Source: Enterococcus songbeiensis (lineage in GTDB: Bacteria; Bacillota; Bacilli; Lactobacillales; Enterococcaceae). From it: DNA of 41,108 nucleotides. The stretch is from positions 1 through 41,108 of the forward strand of contig NZ_BJDS01000021.1 of the NCBI RefSeq assembly GCF_005405265.1, in the 5' to 3' direction. Shown one piece after another: positions 31,993 through 39,787 of the stretch. The notes below the pieces were generated by a model. It made no database searches, was not told the DNA's origin, and saw only the letters and a program-made list of their open reading frames with translations. The number at the start of each line of letters is the position of its first letter. Position 1 is the first letter of the stretch. Both the position numbers and the translations under genes were made by a program.

Positions 31993-33755
31993 AATCATTT
32001 TCTTCTTTGAAACGACTGGCCCACTATATTAAGCCCTATCGAACAACCTTTATTTTAGTAATGATTTTTACGGTTTTGACTGTAGTTTTCAATACAGCAC
32101 TCCCTTACGTTACCGGTTTGCCGACAACAGAGATTACAAAAAATGTTGCGGCGGGGGAAGAATTGAATTTTCCTTATATTATCCGCTGTTTGATTTGGAT
32201 TGCTGCAGTCGGTATCGGTTACTGTGTGACCCAATTGTTGGCGGGGGTCTTAATCTCCAATGTCGTTCAACAAGCGATGCGGGATTTGCGACGGGATATT
32301 GATGAAAAAATCAATCGTTTGCCGGTATCTTATTTTGACCGCAACCAACAAGGAAATATTCTTTCACGGGTAACCAATGACGTGGATGCTGTCAGCGGTG
32401 CGATGCAACAAGCACTGATTGGGATCGTCAATGCCTTTTTGGCAATCATCATGTCGATTGGTATGATGTTTTATATCAATTCCATTATGGCGTTGATCGC
32501 AATCATTATGATTCCAGCTTCCTTGTTGATTTCTCGAGGAATCGTGAAAATTTCTCAAAAATATTTCCAAGGAATGCAAAATTCATTAGGCGATTTGAAC
32601 GGTTACGTTCAAGAAAACATGACTGGGTTCAGTGTGCTGAAGGTTTATGGTCGTGAGGAACAGACGCTGACGGGCTTTAAAAAAGTGAACCATACCTTGA
32701 AACATTACGGCTTTCGGGCGGCGTTTATTTCGGGATTGATGATGCCTTTAGTACAATTAACTGCTTATGCAACCTATATCGCTATGGCGATTTTAGGAAG
32801 CTATTATGTGATCGGCGGCGTGATCGTTGTTGGACAACTGCAAGCTTTTATCCAATACATTTGGCAAGTGAGTCAGCCAATGGGTAATATCACTCAATTG
32901 TCTTCGATTCTACAAAGTGCTTCTGCTTCTGCAAAACGAGTGTTTGAGATTCTTGATGAACCGGAAGAACCGATGAACGAAGTCGATCAAATACTGCCGG
33001 CAGAAATTCAGGGAGAAGTTGTTTTTGATCATGTTGGTTTTAGTTACGATCCACGGAAACCATTGATTAAGGATTTGAATTTTACTGTTAAAGCGGGGCA
33101 AACAGTGGCAATTGTGGGACCAACCGGTGCTGGGAAAACCACATTGATCAATTTATTGATGCGTTTTTATGATGTAAATGAGGGAGCCATTAAAATCGAT
33201 GGTGTCGATACGAAAAAAATGAGCCGTAGTGCTGTTCGCTCAATTTTTGGGATGGTTCTACAAGACGCATGGCTTTATGAGGGAACGATTGGGGACAATA
33301 TTCGTTTTGGAAAACTAGATGCGACGGATTATGAAGTCGTTGATGCGGCAAAAACCGCCAATGTCGATCATTTTATTCGAACAATGCCTGATGGATATGA
33401 AATGGCCATCAACTCAGAAGGGGATAATGTTTCCTTGGGGCAAAAACAACTACTGACGATTGCTCGAGCAGTGATCTCTGATCCGAAAATCTTGATTTTG
33501 GATGAGGCAACAAGCTCCGTGGACACACGTTTGGAAGCTTTGATTCAAAAAGCGATGGATCGAGTGATGAAAGGGCGTACCAGCTTTGTGATTGCCCATC
33601 GTTTGTCAACGATTCGTGACGCCGATCTGATTTTGGTAATGAATCAAGGAGCGATTTTAGAACAAGGGACCCATGAAAGCTTGCTGGCACAGGGCGGATT
33701 TTATAGTCGCTTGTACCAAAGCCAGTTTGCCGAAGAAGCATCTTTGGAAGAATAA
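31989..33755 (+). CDS. Heterodimeric ABC exporter, catalytic subunit
   Basis: A 588-residue half-transporter, the partner of the preceding gene. Transmembrane helices occupy residues about 20-320. Walker A is GPTGAGKTT (377-385), Walker B ILILDEATSSVDT with catalytic Glu506, and the switch is His537 (IAHRLSTI). Its signature is altered: VSLGQ (481-485) instead of LSGGQ. In the dimer, this subunit's Walker A/B would face the intact FSGGQ of subunit 1 (active site), while its altered signature faces the degenerate site. The ATG (31989) overlaps the subunit 1 stop by four bases, with GAGGAGGAG upstream, so the two are translated in a coupled way. A strong terminator follows. Confidence 0.93.
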   Translation: MKSFSSLKRLAHYIKPYRTTFILVMIFTVLTVVFNTALPYVTGLPTTEITKNVAAGEELNFPYIIRCLIWIAAVGIGYCVTQLLAGVLISNVVQQAMRDLRRDIDEKINRLPVSYFDRNQQGNILSRVTNDVDAVSGAMQQALIGIVNAFLAIIMSIGMMFYINSIMALIAIIMIPASLLISRGIVKISQKYFQGMQNSLGDLNGYVQENMTGFSVLKVYGREEQTLTGFKKVNHTLKHYGFRAAFISGLMMPLVQLTAYATYIAMAILGSYYVIGGVIVVGQLQAFIQYIWQVSQPMGNITQLSSILQSASASAKRVFEILDEPEEPMNEVDQILPAEIQGEVVFDHVGFSYDPRKPLIKDLNFTVKAGQTVAIVGPTGAGKTTLINLLMRFYDVNEGAIKIDGVDTKKMSRSAVRSIFGMVLQDAWLYEGTIGDNIRFGKLDATDYEVVDAAKTANVDHFIRTMPDGYEMAINSEGDNVSLGQKQLLTIARAVISDPKILILDEATSSVDTRLEALIQKAMDRVMKGRTSFVIAHRLSTIRDADLILVMNQGAILEQGTHESLLAQGGFYSRLYQSQFAEEASLEE

Positions 33756-33770
33756 AAATAAGTACATGTT

Positions 33771-33804
33771 AGAAAACGGTTCTTAGGAGCCGTTTTCTTT
33801 TTTT
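33771..33804 (+). terminator. ABC exporter terminator
   Basis: AGAAAACGGTTC (33771-33782) pairs with GAGCCGTTTTCT (33787-33798) around TTAG, with one G-U pair, and a T-run follows. Confidence 0.9.
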
Positions 33805-33922
33805 GAAACAATAAAATAGGCGATTGCTCGTGGTTTGATTATACTATAGAAGAGAAACTGTAACCGTTTTTAGCAAAACGGGACTTTTTACAAGAAGTGA
33901 TACAAGAATAGGAGTGATTCAA

Positions 33923-34873
33923 TTGAAACGATTTGCAATCAAGGATTACGGACCAGCTAGGGAGGTATTTGAAGAAATTGAGGCAACCCCTAAAGAATTG
34001 ACTGGCAACCATATTCGCGTAGCTATCAAAGCATTTGCCATTAATCCTTACGATGTCTCTCTTCGTCAAGGGAAAATGCAAGACTTTCGATCATTGAAAT
34101 TTCCTTACGTGTTGGGAAACGATGGCGGGGGAATCGTGACCGAGGTAGCCGAAGATGTAACTAATTTGCGGGTTGGTGATCGCGTCGTTCTTCATCCAAT
34201 CGGTGGTGCTTACGGGGAAGAAATCAGTTTACCCGCTCATAAGGCTGCCAAACTGCCGGACAAAATGTCTTGGCAGGAAGCTGCCGGCATGGTGACAACT
34301 GGAATCACCGCTTACAACATCTTATTTCATTTGCTGTCTCTGCATTCGGAGGATGTCGTTATGGTAGAAGGGGCATCTGGTGGTGTCGGATCGCTGTTGG
34401 TCCAATTATTAAAACAAAAAGGGCATCGGGTGTTGACTAGTGCATCAAAACATAATGAGGGACACGTGCGTCAGTGGCAGGTTGATGGCTTTGCTGCCTA
34501 CGATCAAGAAGATCCAGGGAAAATTTTTGAAAACCAAGCAGATGTCGTTATTGATGCGACAAAAGGCAGTCGTGGCATCGAGGCAGGAGTAAGAATCATG
34601 AAGGAAAACGGCACATATGTCGCACTGAACACGTTGCCTACTGAGGAACAGCGGGTAAAAAAAGGCAAATATCTTCATTTTGGTCCGTCAAAAGAGTATT
34701 CGGATCAAGAAGCCTTCACCGCTTTGCTAGCTGCCTATGAAAAAGGACAGTTAGAAATCGAAATCGCAGAAGTGCTGCCTTTTGAATTAGCGAGTGTGAT
34801 TCTTGCCCATGAAAAAATGGAAGGTCATCCGCCCGCTGGCAAAATTATTCTCGCCAAAGAAAGTTTCAAGTAG
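33923..34873 (+). CDS. MDR-family NADPH:quinone oxidoreductase-like protein
   Basis: A 316-residue zinc-free medium-chain dehydrogenase/reductase. The N-terminal GroES-like fold has AFAINPYDVSLRQGK, PYVLGNDGGGIVTEVAEDV and LRVGDRVVLHP. The Rossmann domain has MVEGASGGVGSLLVQLLKQKGH (NADPH-binding AxxGGVG-type loop, near residue 150). The zinc-ligand cysteines of alcohol dehydrogenases are absent. It probably reduces quinones or alpha,beta-unsaturated carbonyls in the cytosol. The start is TTG 33923, with TAGGAG 8 bases upstream; a GTG at 33914 would overlap the RBS. It is a single gene; the promoter is unclear (TATACT-like sequences near 33838-33846). Confidence 0.92.
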   Translation: MKRFAIKDYGPAREVFEEIEATPKELTGNHIRVAIKAFAINPYDVSLRQGKMQDFRSLKFPYVLGNDGGGIVTEVAEDVTNLRVGDRVVLHPIGGAYGEEISLPAHKAAKLPDKMSWQEAAGMVTTGITAYNILFHLLSLHSEDVVMVEGASGGVGSLLVQLLKQKGHRVLTSASKHNEGHVRQWQVDGFAAYDQEDPGKIFENQADVVIDATKGSRGIEAGVRIMKENGTYVALNTLPTEEQRVKKGKYLHFGPSKEYSDQEAFTALLAAYEKGQLEIEIAEVLPFELASVILAHEKMEGHPPAGKIILAKESFK

Positions 34874-34887
34874 TTTTCCAAACAAAA

Positions 34888-34923
34888 AAAGATGGTCTCT
34901 TTCAAAGGAAACCGTCTTTTTTA
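34888..34923 (+). terminator. Terminator of the MDR gene
   Basis: AAAGATGGT pairs with ACCGTCTTT (one G-U) across a loop of about 15 bases, followed by a T-run. Confidence 0.72.
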
Positions 34924-34952
34924 TTTGGAAGGATTTTTTTTGCGAGAAATAG

Positions 34953-34977
34953 AAAAAAACGACCACAAATGGGTCGT
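34953..34977 (-). terminator. clpP terminator
   Basis: On the minus strand ACGACC and GGTCGT (complements of 34972-34977 and 34959-34964) form a short stem around seven bases, followed by six or more T. Confidence 0.8.
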
Positions 34978-34987
34978 CTTCTGAGAT

Positions 34988-35581
34988 TTAAGCTAAGTTA
35001 TTGCTTGATTCCATAATTTCGTCGATCAAACCATACTCTTTTGCTTGTTCCGCTGTCATGAAGTTGTCGCGATCGGTATCTCGTTCGATAACGTCCAAGG
35101 GTTGACCGGTACGTTCAGCCAAGATACGGTTTAAGCGGTCACGGGTTTGTAAAATATGACGAGCAGCAATTTCAATTTCAGTTGCTTGTCCTTGCGCACC
35201 GCCAAGAGGTTGGTGGATCATGATTTCAGCATTTGGCAAGGCAAAACGTTTGCCTTTAGCGCCAGCCGTCAACAAGAATGAACCCATGGAAGCTGCCATT
35301 CCTAAAACGATGGTTTGAACATCGGCTTTGATAAAATTCATGGTATCAAAAATCGCCAAACCAGCAGTCACGCTACCGCCGGGAGAGTTGATATACAAAT
35401 AGATATCTTTTTCAGAATCCTGCGCATCCAAGAATAAAAGTTGCGCAATGATTGAATTTGCTAAATCGTCTGTAACTTGTCCGCTCAACATAATGATGCG
35501 GTCTTTCAATAGGCGGGAGTAAATATCGTAGGCTCTTTCGCCGCGAGATGATTGTTCGATAACTGTAGGAATTAAGTTCAT
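34988..35581 (-). CDS. clpP: ATP-dependent Clp protease proteolytic subunit
   Basis: A 197-residue ClpP. The catalytic triad is Ser98 ([10 protein letters not shown]), His123 ([10 protein letters not shown]) and Asp172 (RDTDRDNF), at the standard positions. It starts [30 protein letters not shown], the region that becomes the processed N-terminus. It forms a tetradecameric chamber with ClpX, ClpC or ClpE and degrades misfolded and regulatory proteins. AAAGGAGG lies about 9 bases before the ATG. Its promoter carries a CtsR heptad repeat over the -35, so heat-shock derepression is expected. The predicted leader is about 100 nt. Confidence 0.98.
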   Translation of the reverse strand: MNLIPTVIEQSSRGERAYDIYSRLLKDRIIMLSGQVTDDLANSIIAQLLFLDAQDSEKDIYLYINSPGGSVTAGLAIFDTMNFIKADVQTIVLGMAASMGSFLLTAGAKGKRFALPNAEIMIHQPLGGAQGQATEIEIAARHILQTRDRLNRILAERTGQPLDVIERDTDRDNFMTAEQAKEYGLIDEIMESSNNLA

Positions 35582-35691
35582 AATTCAGGTTCCTCCTTTA
35601 AAATACATGGTAAAATTGTAATTAGTTAGTGGGTGTATAAGATGTTTTGCGAATTAAGTGTACCACAAAATATTTCCAACATCTAAAAGAA

Positions 35692-35721
35692 AGTATACAC
35701 GTAAGGTCAATAAAGGTCAAA
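35692..35721 (-). promoter_or_regulatory. clpP promoter with CtsR box
   Basis: On the minus strand TTGACC (35715-35720), a 17-bp spacer and TATACT (35692-35697) form the promoter. On the plus strand GGTCAAT-AAA-GGTCAAA (35705-35721) is a near-perfect CtsR heptad direct repeat with the canonical 3-bp spacing. It covers the -35 and the spacer. Confidence 0.85.
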
Positions 35722-35800
35722 TAGAAAACTTTGCCTTTTAGGTATCAAATGGAAAGCATCTTATGCTAAAATAAATAGCGTACATCTCCTCTCAAAAGAA

Positions 35801-36215
35801 GATATCAGTTCCACTTTTATTAAGAGTTCAAGTGGTATGAAAATAGCGGGAGAGAATAAAACAAAATTTTCTACCAAGAAAAGTTAATACATTAAAACAA
35901 ACGAGGATGCCAGTCTCACTATCTCCAAGAAAACTAGTAGGATAGTATACGTAGAGAAAATAAAACAAAATTTCCTACCAAGAAAAGTTAATACATTAAA
36001 ACAAACGAGGATGCCAGTCTCACTATCTCCAAGAAAACTAGTGGGATGGTATACGTAGAGAGAATAAAACTAAATTTTCTGTCAAGAAAAGTTAATACAT
36101 TAAAACAAACGAGGATGCCAGTCCCACTATCTCCAAGAAAACTAGTGGGATGGTATACGTAGAGAGAATAAAACTAAATTTTCTAAAAGAAAATTTATTA
36201 CATTAAAAAGAACAA
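35801..36215. repeat. 104-bp tandem repeat array with hairpins
   Basis: Three full units, 35851-35954, 35955-36058 and 36059-36162, differ at about 4 to 9 positions. A diverged copy precedes them (from about 35801, offset by 1 bp). A partial copy follows (36163-36215), whose end is the leader and RBS of the gene at 36227. Each unit contains TTAATACATTAAAACAAACG, GAGGATGCCAGT and an inverted repeat CCAGTCYCACTA...TAGTGGGATGG (perfect apart from one bulge in unit 3 at 36118-36129/36143-36153; one G-U in unit 2; two mismatches in unit 1). The diverged copy keeps a CCACTT/AAGTGG stem. I cannot match it to a known repeat or RNA family. Beyond it, 35582-35800 holds the clpP promoter and otherwise nothing recognisable. 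Confidence 0.9.
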
Positions 36216-36226
36216 GGAGTGACTTC

Positions 36227-36739
36227 ATGATCGCAGTTGCAGTTTCTGGTTTTATCGGTGTGTTGACGGGGGCGTTAGTCGTCGCCATTGCCTTTAATTT
36301 GCGCATTCGCTATGATGAGCGTAAAGAGCAACGCCGCCGCCAGTTGGAACACAAAGTAAAAGAAATCGAGACCCTAATCCAATTAAATAAAAAAATCAAC
36401 GAGATTCTTCAAAAAAGAGCTGTTTTAATGGATGAATACGTCAGTTTTGACGGCTTTGATGATTGCTATATCACGATTGATGACTTTGCCTATTTGCAAT
36501 CATTTGCTGCACAAAACAATTTTTATTTGCCAAATTATATTTTAGAAGAATTCTTCAAAAAAATCGCCCAACGTAAGGTGATTTTATCACCGGATGAGAC
36601 CATGAAAATCGGTGGGTACGCCTATAAAGGTGGACGGGTCATTTTGGAGCATTTTACGGACGATTTGACTGAACTGATTAATGAACGGAAAAATCAATTA
36701 AAGACGATTTCTGGCGAAACATTGACCTATTTTTCGTAA
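36227..36739 (+). CDS. Membrane-anchored protein of unknown function
   Basis: A 170-residue protein. One N-terminal transmembrane helix (AVSGFIGVLTGALVVAIAFNL, residues about 5-25) is followed by a basic stretch (RYDERKEQRRRQLEHK). A coiled coil follows (VKEIETLIQLNKKINEILQKR), then a globular C-terminal part (DDCYITIDDFAYLQSFAAQNNF; KIGGYAYKGGRVILEHFTDDL). By the positive-inside rule the globular part is probably cytoplasmic. I do not recognise the family. AAGGAG (36214-36219) lies 7 bases before the ATG, and this RBS sits in the last, partial copy of the 104-bp repeat, so the repeats form its leader. A possible terminator follows before glpQ. Confidence 0.8.
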   Translation: MIAVAVSGFIGVLTGALVVAIAFNLRIRYDERKEQRRRQLEHKVKEIETLIQLNKKINEILQKRAVLMDEYVSFDGFDDCYITIDDFAYLQSFAAQNNFYLPNYILEEFFKKIAQRKVILSPDETMKIGGYAYKGGRVILEHFTDDLTELINERKNQLKTISGETLTYFS

Positions 36740-36746
36740 ACCAATT

Positions 36747-36800
36747 GTACAACGATGATCTGAATCCTATTGAGGTGACAGAAGACGTTGTACTTTTTTT
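36747..36800 (+). terminator. Possible terminator
   Basis: GTACAACG (36747-36754) pairs with CGTTGTAC (36786-36793), followed by seven T. The 31-base loop is long, so strength is uncertain. Confidence 0.55.
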
Positions 36801-36885
36801 GTCGAATAATGAAGACAAAGAGGAGCTTTTTTCTCTTTCTTCCTTTTCGTTCCATGATACAATAAGAAGGATTGGAGTGAGGACC

Positions 36886-37632
36886 ATGGCACAAATCGTT
36901 GCCCACCGCGGTAGTAGCGGAAATCGACCTGAAAACACATTGCCGGCATTTGCTGAGGCGGTCCGTGTAGGCGCCGATGTGATTGAATTGGACGTTCATT
37001 TATCAAAAGACGGTCAGTTAATCGTCATGCATGATGAAGAAGTCGACCGCACCACAAACGGCAAAGGATTCATTCGTGAAAAAACATTGGAAGAAATCAA
37101 ACGATTGAATGCAGGAAGTTGGTTCAATGCGAAATACCAAGCAACGAAGGTCCCTACATTAAGAGAAGTATTGGATCTTTTATTGATGCGCAATTATCGT
37201 GGCGTTTTAACGATTGAATTAAAAACAGATAATTACCATTATCCAGATATTGAAGAAAAAACCTCTCAATTGATTCAAAGCCAAGAGTGGCCCTTTGAGC
37301 ATTGGTATTGCAGTTTCAATGTCAACTCCTTGGATATTATTCATCGTTTGGAGCCGGAGACACAGCTTGATTTGATTATGGGAGAATCTGAAAAGAAACC
37401 AGAATTGGCTGTGCGTCGGGAATACATTGAAGGAATTCATCCCAAATATGACTGGCTTTTAACCCATCAAAACGAAATTGCAGACTATCCGTTGGCGATT
37501 CGCCCGTGGACATTGGACAAAGAAGAGGCGATTTTAAATTGCTTGAAATTAGGAGTAAGAGGAATCATTACCAATTTCCCTGAAAAAGCACAAGCAATTC
37601 AGCAGGCCTATCGACGAGGAAAGACCAAATGA
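36886..37632 (+). CDS. Glycerophosphodiester phosphodiesterase
   Basis: A 248-residue GDPD-family TIM-barrel enzyme. The signature is IVAHRGSSGNRPENTLPAF (His7, Arg8, Glu18 region), then VIELDVHLSKDGQLIVMHDEEVDRTTNGKG with the second catalytic His and acidic metal ligands. RPWTLDKEEAI and GVRGIITNFPEKA complete the barrel. It hydrolyses glycerophosphodiesters to glycerol-3-phosphate and an alcohol. There is no signal peptide, so it is cytosolic (GlpQ/UgpQ-like). The ATG at 36886 fits the family start and follows GGAGTGAGG. An extended -10 (TG-A-TACAAT, 36855-36863) may give the operon its own promoter. Its stop overlaps the miaA start (ATGA). Confidence 0.93.
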   Translation: MAQIVAHRGSSGNRPENTLPAFAEAVRVGADVIELDVHLSKDGQLIVMHDEEVDRTTNGKGFIREKTLEEIKRLNAGSWFNAKYQATKVPTLREVLDLLLMRNYRGVLTIELKTDNYHYPDIEEKTSQLIQSQEWPFEHWYCSFNVNSLDIIHRLEPETQLDLIMGESEKKPELAVRREYIEGIHPKYDWLLTHQNEIADYPLAIRPWTLDKEEAILNCLKLGVRGIITNFPEKAQAIQQAYRRGKTK

Positions 37633-38546
37633 AAAAAGTGTTAGTAATTGTAGGACCAACGGCTGTCGGCAAGACTGCTTTAAGTATTGAATTGGCAAAA
37701 AAATTCGATGGAGAAATCATCAGCGGGGATTCGATGCAGATTTATCGGGGATTAGATATCGGTACCGCCAAAGTTAGTCAGGAAGAAATGGCAGGAGTAC
37801 CACATCATTTGATTGATATTCGGCAAATACAGGAGACTTATTCTGTCGCTGAATTTCAACAAGAAGGTCGAAAAAAAATCGAGGAAATCACTGCACGAGG
37901 ACATTTGCCAATCGTCGTTGGCGGAACCGGACTGTACATTCAAGCATTGTTGCATGATTATCAACTTGGAACTGAAAAAGAAGCCGATACTGCTGTACGG
38001 GAAAAATATATCCGTTATGCCGAAAAAAACGGCAATCAGCAATTATGGACGCTTTTACAGGAAAAAGATCCAGTTGCTGCAGAAAAAATTCACGCCAACA
38101 ATCAGCGGAAAGTAATCCGAGCACTTGAGGTATTGGAACTGACTGGGAAAAGTATCACGCAGGAAACACCCCCTCCTAAACTTTATGATTATTTTTTGAT
38201 TGGACTGACCACTGCACGGGAACGGTTGTATCAACGAATCAATCAGCGGGTAGACCTGATGATGACGACCGGGTTGATTCAAGAAGCGGAAAGATTACGA
38301 GATTTTCCCGAGGTTCAAGCAGCAAAAGGCATTGGCTATCAGGAATTCTTTCCATATTTTTCTGGTAGGGGAACATTGGAGGAAGTTGCTGAGGAAATTA
38401 AACTGCATTCCCGCCGCTATGCCAAGCGCCAATTGACCTGGTTTCGTAATCGAATGACGCCGGTTTGGGTGGATTTAATCGAAGAACCTGCATTAAAAAG
38501 TTCCTTAGAAAAAGAAGTCGCAGAATGGCTGGAGGAAAAGAAATGA
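37629..38546 (+). CDS. miaA: tRNA dimethylallyltransferase
   Basis: A 305-residue MiaA adding a dimethylallyl group to A37 of tRNAs that read codons starting with U. The P-loop is VIVGPTAVGKTALSIELA (GPTAVGKT, residues 9-16). GEIISGDSMQIYRGLDIGTAK, VPHHLIDI and IVVGGTGLYIQALL are signature motifs. IGYQEFFPYF and RRYAKRQLTWFRN near the end bind tRNA. It overlaps glpQ upstream and hflX downstream by four bases each (ATGA), so the run is translationally coupled. The miaA-hflX pairing is widely conserved. Confidence 0.97.
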   Translation: MKKVLVIVGPTAVGKTALSIELAKKFDGEIISGDSMQIYRGLDIGTAKVSQEEMAGVPHHLIDIRQIQETYSVAEFQQEGRKKIEEITARGHLPIVVGGTGLYIQALLHDYQLGTEKEADTAVREKYIRYAEKNGNQQLWTLLQEKDPVAAEKIHANNQRKVIRALEVLELTGKSITQETPPPKLYDYFLIGLTTARERLYQRINQRVDLMMTTGLIQEAERLRDFPEVQAAKGIGYQEFFPYFSGRGTLEEVAEEIKLHSRRYAKRQLTWFRNRMTPVWVDLIEEPALKSSLEKEVAEWLEEKK

Positions 38547-39787
38547 CAGAAGAACGTGTAATCTTAGTCGGTGTTGAAACAGAAGAAACCTGGAAAAATT
38601 TCGATGAATCAATGACTGAGCTGAAAAGCTTGACCAAGACGGCTCATGGGGAAGTGGTTTTCTCTCTGATTCAAAAACGCCCTCAAGTCGATCGACAAAC
38701 AGTAATCGGCAAAGGCAAATTACAGGAATTAAAAAATTTGGCAGATGCTCATGAAGCAGATTTGATTATTTTTAATCACGAATTGACACCCCGACAAAGC
38801 CAGCTGATCGGTGAAGAAATCGGGTTGCCAGTCATTGATCGGGTGCAGTTGATATTGGATATTTTTGCAATGCGGGCGCGATCCAAAGAAGGCAAGCTGC
38901 AAGTGGAACTGGCACAGTTGGATTACTTATTGCCTCGGTTAGTTGGACAAGGAAAAAGTTTGTCTCGATTAGGTGGCGGTATCGGAACTCGTGGTCCTGG
39001 TGAAACGAAGTTGGAGACGGATCGTCGGCACATCAGAAACAAAATCACTGTCATCAAACGTGAATTGAAACAGGTAGAAGCCCACCGTGAACGAACGCGG
39101 CAAAAACGTAAAGCGGGACAAACGATTCAAATTGGTTTATTAGGGTACACGAATGCCGGAAAATCAACAATTTTAAATGTTTTGACTCAAGCAGAAACCT
39201 ACGAGCAGGACCAGCTCTTTGCCACCCTTGATCCATTGACCAAAAAATGGCGACTACCAGAAGGATTAGAGGTTACCCTGACGGATACAGTTGGCTTTAT
39301 TCAAGATCTGCCTACTCAGCTGATTGATGCCTTTCATTCTACATTGGAGGAAAGTCAATCCATGGATCTGTTGCTGCATGTGGTAGATGCCAGCGCAGAA
39401 GATCGCCTTCAACAGGAACAGACCGTTATAAAATTATTGAAAGAATTAAACTTAGAACAATTGCCTTTGTTGACAGTTTACAACAAGGCCGATCAGCTTT
39501 CGGAAGATTTTGTTCCTACACTTTTTCCGAATGTACTGATTTCAGCAAAAAGCAGTCGAGGCAAAACCGATTTGACGGATGCGGTAAAACTTCAGTTAAT
39601 GGAAATTTTAACCCCCTACACCGTTGCTTTAGGACAAGAGGAAGGGAATCTTTTGAGTCGCACCAAACGAGAAACCTTAGTTTTGAAAGAAGATTTTGAC
39701 GAAAAAATGCAAAAATATGTAGTAAAAGGATTTGCTTTACCAGATTCTTTTATTATAAGGAGAATGACGAATGAGCTGGACAGATGA
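38543..39787 (+). CDS. hflX: GTPase HflX
   Basis: A 414-residue HflX. The N-terminal HflX domain includes RQTVIGKGKLQELKNL and FNHELTPRQSQLIGEEIG. The linker motif LSRLGGGIGTRGPGETKLE is diagnostic. The GTPase domain has G1 GYTNAGKS (201-208), G3 LTDTVGFI and G4 YNKADQ. HflX binds the 50S subunit and splits stalled ribosomes, notably after heat or antibiotic stress. The ATG (38543) overlaps the miaA stop by four bases, with GGAGG 7 bases upstream; longer in-frame extensions would lie inside miaA without an RBS. Its last 17 bases overlap ynbB. Confidence 0.97.
   Translation: MTEERVILVGVETEETWKNFDESMTELKSLTKTAHGEVVFSLIQKRPQVDRQTVIGKGKLQELKNLADAHEADLIIFNHELTPRQSQLIGEEIGLPVIDRVQLILDIFAMRARSKEGKLQVELAQLDYLLPRLVGQGKSLSRLGGGIGTRGPGETKLETDRRHIRNKITVIKRELKQVEAHRERTRQKRKAGQTIQIGLLGYTNAGKSTILNVLTQAETYEQDQLFATLDPLTKKWRLPEGLEVTLTDTVGFIQDLPTQLIDAFHSTLEESQSMDLLLHVVDASAEDRLQQEQTVIKLLKELNLEQLPLLTVYNKADQLSEDFVPTLFPNVLISAKSSRGKTDLTDAVKLQLMEILTPYTVALGQEEGNLLSRTKRETLVLKEDFDEKMQKYVVKGFALPDSFIIRRMTNELDR

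Noticed and set aside
35851-36162. A CRISPR array
   Set aside because: The 104-bp units abut directly with no spacers and no cas genes are present, so this is a plain tandem repeat.
35801-36215. A tandem riboswitch such as the glycine type
   Set aside because: I see no conserved aptamer core or terminator/antiterminator switch. The only clear structure is one hairpin per unit.
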